DNA from: Jutongia hominis
Lineage (GTDB): Bacteria > Bacillota > Clostridia > Lachnospirales > Lachnospiraceae
Assembly (NCBI RefSeq): GCF_014384965.1
Contig: NZ_JACRSW010000007.1
Span: 6,943 to 70,942, forward strand
DNA: 64,000 nt
Direction of reading: 5' to 3'
Below, piece by piece: positions 44,630 through 52,110 of the stretch. The notes under the pieces were generated by a model that was not told where the DNA came from, did not search any database, and was given only the letters and a program-made list of their open reading frames with translations. The translations under genes were made by a program, and so were the position numbers. Positions within the stretch are counted from its first letter, which is position 1; every line of letters begins with the position of its first letter.

Positions 44630-46266
44630 TTAGTATTTTCCTTTCTTTTATATCTTAATATTTTTCTACTTGTATTTTTTTCAAATTCAGAATTTCGTAG
44701 CTTTATCTTTTTTACCTGTTTATATAATGGTCGTTTACTATTTATCTCTCTGCAGATATTATCAAAATGTTCTTGCAAAAATTCCAATTCAGCCTTCTTT
44801 ACCAGGCATTCTTCATTAGGATAAATTTCTGCTATTATCATCCCATCTTCCTCATATACAAGCACTTCTTGTATTTCATCATATTCCAAAAAATCAGCTT
44901 CCAGTTCTTCAGGTGATACATTTTCTCCATTACTTAAAATAATTAAATTTTTGCATCGTCCTGTTAAAGTAAGAAAACCATCATCATCCAAATATCCTAA
45001 GTCCCCTGTTTTATACCAGCCATCCCTAAAGACTTCCTTATTTGAGTCAGCAGCATTATAATAACCCAGCATAACTATTGAACCTTTTACTAACACTTCT
45101 CTAGAATTACTGATCTTCACATCAATACCAGGCACTACAACACCAACAGTTCCGTCTTTATGATAAAGATTTCTGTTTACTGCAACACAAGGAGAACATT
45201 CTGTAGTTCCGTATCCATTAAGTATTTCAATTCCAAAGCTCCTAAATTCTTTCACATACTGTATACCAAGTGGTGCACCACCACATATAATATACTCTAT
45301 TGCACCACCAAAGACATTCCTTATATGTGCAAACACTTTTTTTCTCACATCAATTCCAAATTTCAACAAAAAATCACTGAGTTTCATCATTCTTTGAAGT
45401 GATTTTTCTTTACTTTCTTTTTTGGCAGTTATCCATATCTGCTTATGAAACATTTCCACAAATAACGGAACCAAAAACATTGTCTGCGGTTTTGCAATTT
45501 GTAAATCCTTTTGAATTGTTTTTAAGCTTTTATTGATATAAATTGTATGACCATAATTAAAGGCCATTAAAACTGCAACCACTAACCCAAAAGCATGATG
45601 AAATGGTAAGACAGCAATTGTATTTCCCTCCAGAATAAATAGTTTACAACTGTTATTGATATCCTCTACAATATTTTCATGACTTAGCATGACCCCCTTA
45701 CTATTTCCAGAAGTTCCCGATGTAAACATTATGCAACATAACTGTTTACTATCAATTTTATAATTTGAAAATGCATTTTTCCATGATGTAAACTGTTCTT
45801 TTCCAATTTCTATATAATTTTGCATATCAGCCATACAATATATAGTAATCTTTTTTTTCAATAATTCCACTACATTTGTAACCAATTGCCGATATGACTT
45901 TGAGAAAAATATAATCTCTACATCAACCGTTTCAAGCAATCTTGCAATTTCATTTTCCGGCAGCTCCTTATCAATTGGAACTACCACATTTCCACCACAT
46001 GTAACTGCAAAAAAAGTCATAAGCCATTCATATGAATTTTCTCCAATAATTGCGATATGTTTTCCAATATGCTTTTTTTCATATAACCATGTTCCAAATG
46101 AATTTACATCATCAAAAACTTTTGTATATGTTTTTGAAACAATATTTTTCCCTTTTGAAAACGTAAACGCTATCTTATCCGGACTCATCTTTTTCTTTTG
46201 GAATAGCATATCCTTTAAATCATTAATTTTAGGAAGTTCATATAAATCATATGGTTTATATTTCAT
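44626..46266 (-). CDS. AMP-dependent acyl ligase (acyl-ACP/CoA synthetase)
   Basis: 546 residues of the ANL superfamily. The P-loop is IMFTSGTSGNSKGVMLSH. LNGYGTTECSP and YKTGDLGYLDDDGFLTLTGR are motifs A5 and A7-A8. The C-terminal subdomain includes a catalytic Lys region (ENTSRKILRYKRK). The overall pattern is like fatty-acyl-AMP or long-chain acyl-CoA ligases rather than amino-acid adenylation. It starts 1 nt after the NRPS stop and overlaps the carrier protein, so it probably loads a fatty or aryl acid onto that carrier. Chain length cannot be read. Confidence 0.88.
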   Translation of the reverse strand: MKYKPYDLYELPKINDLKDMLFQKKKMSPDKIAFTFSKGKNIVSKTYTKVFDDVNSFGTWLYEKKHIGKHIAIIGENSYEWLMTFFAVTCGGNVVVPIDKELPENEIARLLETVDVEIIFFSKSYRQLVTNVVELLKKKITIYCMADMQNYIEIGKEQFTSWKNAFSNYKIDSKQLCCIMFTSGTSGNSKGVMLSHENIVEDINNSCKLFILEGNTIAVLPFHHAFGLVVAVLMAFNYGHTIYINKSLKTIQKDLQIAKPQTMFLVPLFVEMFHKQIWITAKKESKEKSLQRMMKLSDFLLKFGIDVRKKVFAHIRNVFGGAIEYIICGGAPLGIQYVKEFRSFGIEILNGYGTTECSPCVAVNRNLYHKDGTVGVVVPGIDVKISNSREVLVKGSIVMLGYYNAADSNKEVFRDGWYKTGDLGYLDDDGFLTLTGRCKNLIILSNGENVSPEELEADFLEYDEIQEVLVYEEDGMIIAEIYPNEECLVKKAELEFLQEHFDNICREINSKRPLYKQVKKIKLRNSEFEKNTSRKILRYKRKENTK

Positions 46267-46267
46267 G

Positions 46268-49200
46268 CTACACCTCCAAGTATCCTATTTTCCTGAAATA
46301 GTCTATATACCCACTGATATACCGTATGTCTGTTTCATTCCACTCAAATCCTACCTTCTTTAAAAAACATAGAGTGAAATTATTTTCAATATGGATATTG
46401 CTATCATATACAAGGTATCCCTGTTCGTCTATATCATTTTGGAATGCTTCATAAATATATTCTGTACTATCTTGCTTAGCTGTCTCCTGAAGGGCTTTGT
46501 TAAACTCTCCCCCATTTACAACTTTCATAGATATTCCAAGTTTATTGGCTATTTCAAGAAAACGATCAAAATATATAACCTTATTACTATTTAGATGAAA
46601 TACACATTGCCTGTTTGCATACTGAGCAATCTTTACAATTCCTTCTGCTGTCTTATCAATTGGTGAAAATTCTGTATATAAACTCATAAGATACTCTGGG
46701 AATAAACCAAATTCCAAAATTGCCTTTATTCTAGTAAGAAAAGCATTTGATTCATAGTTAGGCTGAAATTTATAATCACATACACGATTTGTAAGATTTC
46801 CTACTCTAATTATTTTTGCATCCAAACCATTTAGCATTGCATCATATACTTTTCTTTCTGCTTCAAATTTACTGCGAATATACACATTATCCAAAGATTG
46901 TCCGATATAAAAAGACGTCTCATTAAAATTTTTTTCTTTATTAGAACGATATATCGTAAAATCGTCTGCCATACTGTTACCACTAACACTTAAAGTTGAT
47001 ATATGAATAAACTTTGCTTTAATTTTTTGTGCATATTCTACTGCATGTTTCGTTCCTTCCGTATTTACTTTATAAAAGTATTCATATGAACCATAATGCT
47101 TTACACTAGCAGCTGTATGTATGACAGTCTGCACATCTGTAGGCATATCATAAGACAGTCCTTCCTTTTCTATATCTCCAACAATTGGAATAATTCTCTT
47201 ATTTATCTCAGAATCATACTTGTCTCCAAAGTAATATTTAAGAATTTTGCTTAATCTTCCTCTCCTGTCATCTGCTTTTTGACTTCTAATTAAACAATAT
47301 ATTTTTCCATTCTCTTTTTGCATTAATTCATTGAGTACATGAGCACCAAGAAATCCTGTAGCACCTGTAAGAAGTATATTTCCAAGTGACTTTTTTTCAA
47401 ATCTTTCTTCCTTTACTATAACGTTTCTCCCAAAAATACCCTTATATTTTTTTAATTCTGCTTCTTGATACTGCACCTTTAACTTTGATTTATCTTGTAA
47501 AAAATCATTTAAAGCCTTTATTGTAGGATAATCAAACACATTTTGTAAATCAATTTTAATTCCCATGCTATGTGCTTTCGTAACATACTGAATAGCGGTC
47601 AGACTGTCCCCACCAACTTCAAAAAAATTATCATTAATACCAATTCTATCCATATGTAACAATTTTTCTAATATGTGACATAGTTTTTCTTCTACCGGAT
47701 TTGACGGTGTTACATATATATTTGTATTTGAAAATAGTGGTAATGGTAAATTTTTACGATCCACTTTTCCACTCCGTGTCATTGGCATCTCATTCAATCT
47801 CATAAAATAATTTGGAACCATATACTGTGGAAGTGATGTCAAAAGATTATTTCTTATCCGATTCTCGTCTATTTTATCATCAGACGTATAATAACCAACT
47901 AAATATTGTCTACCGTTTTCATCTGTTTTGTCAGCAACAGCAACTTGATAAATCCCCTCATTCCTAGACATTACACTTTCTATTTCGCCGAGCTCTATTC
48001 TTAATCCACGTATTTTTACTTGTGCATCAATTCTACCTAAATATTCAATTTCTCCATCTATTCTCCAACGTGCTAAATCACCTGTATGATATATTATTTT
48101 TCCATGCATATTCTCTACTGTAGCATATGGATTAGAAACAAATTTTTCTGCCGTAAGTTCCGGACAACCAATATATCCTCTACTCACTCCTTCCCCTGCT
48201 ACACACAATTCCCCTGCTACACCTATCGGTAATGGATCTCCATTTTTATCAAGGATGTAAATTTGACTATTAGCAATTGGTTCTCCAATTGTAATATTGT
48301 ATTCTTTCATTCCTCTCTCATACATTTTAATACAGCAACCTACTGTAATTTCTGTAGGACCGTATTCATCCAGCAATCTTGCATTTTTACAAATATATTC
48401 AATATTTTTGAGTTTAATTGCTTCTCCACCTAAAATAAATGTAGCATTTTTTGGTAATTCCAATTGCATTTCCTGCAACATATCTACATGTGTTGGTGTG
48501 AGTTTATATAAATCATCTGATTTATTAATAATATATTTTAATCCATTCATAAGATCTTGATTTACAACTTCTAATGTACTGCCTGTAAGCAATGGTAAAA
48601 ATGTAACTGTAATTGATAAATCCACATATAAGCTAGTAATAAACGACATATTGAAATGACTAATTTTATAGGTATTCATTACTGTTTTTACATAGTTATA
48701 CAAATTTCTATGTGTTATCATTACTCCCTTGGGTTGACCACTTGATCCTGATGTAAAGATTATATAACACAAGTTTGACATTTCATTAAGATTACTTATA
48801 ATTGGAGCCTTCAAATTATTGTTTGAAATCTTTTCCAGATCTTTTTTCAAATCTATATAATCAACATCCTGTATTTTTTCAAAATAATCCAACACACATG
48901 CCACTTTACTCCTTGCACTTCTTACAATAAACTGAATTCTCTCAAATGGATATGTAGGATCAACAGGCATATATGCTCCACCTGCTTTTAAAATGGATAT
49001 TATTGCGACTACTGCCTGCCAGCTTTTTTTTGCGATAATAGGAACAACCTCATTATTTTTAACACCTTTTTTTCTTAATATATATGCCAACTTGTCAGTT
49101 AAAAAATCCAATTGTTTATAAGTATACTGTCTATCATTCTCAACTAATGCAATATTGTTTGGCGTTTTTTTGGCCTGTTCTCTAAATAATTCATGAATAC

Positions 49201-50542
49201 ACTTTTCATCTGTATATGACATATGTGTATCATTAAATTTTTCTATTATAGATTTGTTTTCTCTGTAAGGAATAATCCTTATTTCTTTAATCTTCCCATT
49301 CTTGTCATCCACTATTTGATCTAATATAAACATTAACCTATCAAACAGCATAATGACTTCTTTTTCATCAGAAAAAACTGCTGTCTGATAATCAAAATTT
49401 ATTGTATGACTATTTTTAGTATCTCGGTTATCAATATGAATCACAAGTGGAATCTCGCTGCATCCATTGCTATACCATCTTGTTTCGGCTTTTGTATTCG
49501 TTTTTGCATTTTGATAACTTATCATTACATCATATAAGTTTCCTTCAAAATTTTGTCTTTCTCGTAAAGATTTTAAAATATTGCTATAAGGATATTTTTG
49601 GTGTCTAAACATATCCATATGTCCCTTTGTTATTTCATGTATTAAGCTAGATATCAGCATACTTTTGTCTACATAAATAGTAAATGGCATTGTTGAAACA
49701 AACATCCCTGCGATCTTTTTTTCATAAATATTTTTTCGATTTAATACTGGAATTCCTATTGTTACAGATTCATTATCATAATTTATACGTGACAAATAAA
49801 TTATAAGTGCTGCTTCAAAAAGAACTGCTGGTGTTGTATTATATAATTTACAATAGTTTTCTAATTTCTTCTCAATTTCCATTGGTACTGATTTTGTCAC
49901 CCTTTTAGCTTCAATACTGTTCTTCTTATTTGAACATATTTTAATTATACTTTTTTCTGGCTGATAGCGATACTTTTCATCCCAATATAATTTATCTTTT
50001 TTGAAGCGATCCGATTTGAAATATTCATCTTCTGCACATATATAATCCATATAATCTGCAATATCTAATATTTCATCCTTTCCCTGTTCTAAATTATGAT
50101 ATACTACATCAACCTGATTTGCCATAAGACTAAAACTCCATGCATCAGATATTAAGTGGCTTAACGTCACTAATACACCACTTCGATCTTGCACCTCAAA
50201 AATGACAAAACGATACATTTTCTTTGCATAAAGTCCCACTGGATTTTTTGCAAATTCTTTTGCGTATTCTTCAAAGTGCTCCATTGAAACAAATTTTTTC
50301 ACCGGAATATCTTCACAAATTTCCTGAGATATACATTGCATGGGCTCATCTTTTTCTATGAAAAATAATCTCATACCACTTTGACTTTTTATAAATTTAT
50401 AAATTGCTTTTTTCAACAATTCCGTATTTTTCTTTTCATTATATAATATGGCACCGCATTGATTTCCAATTGCTGTCTCACTATAAAATTTTTGAAGATT
50501 CCAAATATTTTGCTGTGGTACACTTAAATGATATTGTTTCAT
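46268..50542 (-). CDS. Single-module NRPS: condensation, adenylation, carrier, reductase
   Basis: 1424 residues. The condensation domain is about 1-430, its HHxxxDG motif reading SHLISDA at 128-134 (second His and Asp kept). The adenylation domain is about 455-900, with FTSGSSGQPKG, DEYGPTE and YHTGDLARWR. Pocket residues aligned by eye to GrsA read DLTKIGEVGK, one change from the known asparagine code DLTKLGEVGK. The carrier Ser lies in EVGGDSLTAI (about 980). The C-terminal thioester-reductase domain (about 1055-1424) has LLTGATGFLGAHV and YIRSKFEAE. A module starting with C and ending with R implies N-acylation of one amino acid and reductive release as aldehyde or alcohol. The first gene of a four-gene, very AT-rich operon; GGGGGAG precedes the ATG. 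Confidence 0.93.
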   Translation of the reverse strand: MKQYHLSVPQQNIWNLQKFYSETAIGNQCGAILYNEKKNTELLKKAIYKFIKSQSGMRLFFIEKDEPMQCISQEICEDIPVKKFVSMEHFEEYAKEFAKNPVGLYAKKMYRFVIFEVQDRSGVLVTLSHLISDAWSFSLMANQVDVVYHNLEQGKDEILDIADYMDYICAEDEYFKSDRFKKDKLYWDEKYRYQPEKSIIKICSNKKNSIEAKRVTKSVPMEIEKKLENYCKLYNTTPAVLFEAALIIYLSRINYDNESVTIGIPVLNRKNIYEKKIAGMFVSTMPFTIYVDKSMLISSLIHEITKGHMDMFRHQKYPYSNILKSLRERQNFEGNLYDVMISYQNAKTNTKAETRWYSNGCSEIPLVIHIDNRDTKNSHTINFDYQTAVFSDEKEVIMLFDRLMFILDQIVDDKNGKIKEIRIIPYRENKSIIEKFNDTHMSYTDEKCIHELFREQAKKTPNNIALVENDRQYTYKQLDFLTDKLAYILRKKGVKNNEVVPIIAKKSWQAVVAIISILKAGGAYMPVDPTYPFERIQFIVRSARSKVACVLDYFEKIQDVDYIDLKKDLEKISNNNLKAPIISNLNEMSNLCYIIFTSGSSGQPKGVMITHRNLYNYVKTVMNTYKISHFNMSFITSLYVDLSITVTFLPLLTGSTLEVVNQDLMNGLKYIINKSDDLYKLTPTHVDMLQEMQLELPKNATFILGGEAIKLKNIEYICKNARLLDEYGPTEITVGCCIKMYERGMKEYNITIGEPIANSQIYILDKNGDPLPIGVAGELCVAGEGVSRGYIGCPELTAEKFVSNPYATVENMHGKIIYHTGDLARWRIDGEIEYLGRIDAQVKIRGLRIELGEIESVMSRNEGIYQVAVADKTDENGRQYLVGYYTSDDKIDENRIRNNLLTSLPQYMVPNYFMRLNEMPMTRSGKVDRKNLPLPLFSNTNIYVTPSNPVEEKLCHILEKLLHMDRIGINDNFFEVGGDSLTAIQYVTKAHSMGIKIDLQNVFDYPTIKALNDFLQDKSKLKVQYQEAELKKYKGIFGRNVIVKEERFEKKSLGNILLTGATGFLGAHVLNELMQKENGKIYCLIRSQKADDRRGRLSKILKYYFGDKYDSEINKRIIPIVGDIEKEGLSYDMPTDVQTVIHTAASVKHYGSYEYFYKVNTEGTKHAVEYAQKIKAKFIHISTLSVSGNSMADDFTIYRSNKEKNFNETSFYIGQSLDNVYIRSKFEAERKVYDAMLNGLDAKIIRVGNLTNRVCDYKFQPNYESNAFLTRIKAILEFGLFPEYLMSLYTEFSPIDKTAEGIVKIAQYANRQCVFHLNSNKVIYFDRFLEIANKLGISMKVVNGGEFNKALQETAKQDSTEYIYEAFQNDIDEQGYLVYDSNIHIENNFTLCFLKKVGFEWNETDIRYISGYIDYFRKIGYLEV

Positions 50543-50638
50543 CCGTCTCCCCCTTGTATGTCTTTCTTATGTGGTTTCTAATTCTTTTTGATACACTTTG
50601 AAATATTCTCAAATATGCATTCTGCAATTTTAAAAAAA

Positions 50639-51767
50639 CTATTCATAATTTTCATATAGGTTTCCGGCTTCCCTAAATGTATTCATAAATTCCTCTAAAG
50701 TATTATATGTCATATTATTCCAAATAATATTTACTAATTTATCACATCTCGAAAATGCATATCGATATATCTCTTTTGTATTTTCCGGTATGGCAACAGT
50801 TTTTAATTCTGTACAATTATAAAATGCATATTTATCTATTTTTGTCACACTTGATGGTAGTATGATACTTTCTAAACTGCTGCATTCTTCAAACATACTT
50901 TCTCCAATACTTGTTACCCCTTCTAAAATTTCAACATTAGTCAACTTTTCACACCCCGAAAAAGCATACTTTTCTATACCGGTTATACTTCCTGGTATTG
51001 TCACACTTTCCAGATTACTACATTTGTAAAATGCACCTACCCCGATCTCTTTTTTCTTTTACACCCTTCTGAATCACAACATTTTCTAATTTTTTACATA
51101 CTTGAAAAGCATAATTCCCTATGTTTTGAAGACTTTGAGGCAATGAAACTTTTTGTAAATTTGAGCATGAATCAAAAACCCACTCGTTTATATTAGTTAC
51201 TCCCTCGGGAATTTCAGCATATGTTGCTTCTCCTCTATTTTTAATACCTGTTACTGTTTTTTTATCATCTGATAACACTAATTCTGCTGCCACAGGTTCT
51301 TCCGGCTTTACACTCTCTTCTGGTTCCATACTCTCAACCGGTTTCACACTCTCTACCGGCTTTGCCGTCTCTGTCACATTCACCACATTTCCATTCGGTG
51401 TTGGTGTTACTTTTGTAGTGGTTTTCTTTGCTGCTGTGGTTTTCTTCGCTTTTGCTTTTACTGTTACCTTGCATTTATACTTCTTTTTTCCAACCTTTGC
51501 TGTAATCGTAGCTTTTCCGGCTTTCTTTCCTGTTACAACACCTTTTTTCGTAACACTTGCAATTGCCTTTTTGCTGCTTGACCATTTTACCTTTTTCTTG
51601 GTTCCTTTCACTTTTAAAGTCAGCTTTTTACCAACCGTAATCGTAGCTGCTGTTTTATTTAACTTCACTTTACTTGCAGCCTGACTTTTTGTCGATGGCA
51701 TTACGATACCTGATACCATCATAGCAAGCGACAAGCCGATTGCTATTGTTTTCTTTGCATTTCTCAT
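50639..51767 (-). pseudogene. Secreted Big2/LRR_5 (BspA-like) protein gene, frameshifted
   Basis: One gene split in two frames. Part 1 (51018-51767) has a signal peptide, a lysine-rich Big2 domain (WSSSKKAIASVTKKGVVTGKKAGKATITAK), a Glu/Pro/Val linker and the first LRR_5 repeats. It then runs into EKRDRGRCILQM and stops. Part 2 (50639-51004) carries three more LRR_5 repeats (ITGIEKYAFSGCEKLTNVEI). Removing one base from an A6 run at about 51050-51055 restores KEKEIGVGAFYKCSNLESVT and fuses them. It may be inactive, phase-variable, rescued by transcriptional slippage, or a sequencing error. Intact relatives are surface proteins of gut bacteria. Confidence 0.8.
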
Positions 51768-51784
51768 TGGTACATCCTCCTATC

Positions 51785-51865
51785 TTTTGTAATCCTTGTT
51801 TCTCATAGCAGAGTTGAGGATCATTCATTAGCCATTTCTCTTGTTCTGCTATAAATACAATCAAT
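51785..51865 (-). promoter_or_regulatory. Leader region of the LRR_5 gene, duplicated near 54.9 kb
   Basis: It shares CTTTTGTWAT, AGCAGAGTT and TCTGCTA-TAAATA blocks in the same order with 54874-54958. Probably promoter or 5' untranslated sequence. Confidence 0.4.
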
Positions 51866-51867
51866 TC

Positions 51868-52059
51868 TTACTCATATGATACAAAGCCAAGATCTTTCAG
51901 ACTCATATGAAGCCGTTCCTGTAACAGCTGATTCCATGCACTTAACGAACGCTGGAACTCCTGATTGGCTTCGGTATTGATTGCTGAGCTTGCAATAATT
52001 CTATGATCGTTCATCAGCACTTCATTTAAATGCTTAACCAATCTACTTGGCAGAGGCAT
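51868..52059 (-). pseudogene. Short ORF, probable gene remnant
   Basis: A 63-codon frame with no ribosome site before its only ATG. The frame stays open about ten codons further upstream to a stop, with no start codon. The protein is soluble, helical and well ordered in composition (EVLMNDHRIIASSAINTEAN), which suggests the 3' end of a lost gene. No family is recognised. It lies between two secreted LRR genes. Confidence 0.4.
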
Positions 52060-52110
52060 ATCAGCATTAGGAAGTAATGCAACAGCCCCTACTCATAATC
52101 TTCTTAATCC

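Noticed and set aside
51048..51058. Programmed -1 ribosomal frameshift at A AAA AAG
   Set aside because: The heptamer is in the wrong phase relative to the zero frame, and the shift needed is +1, not -1.
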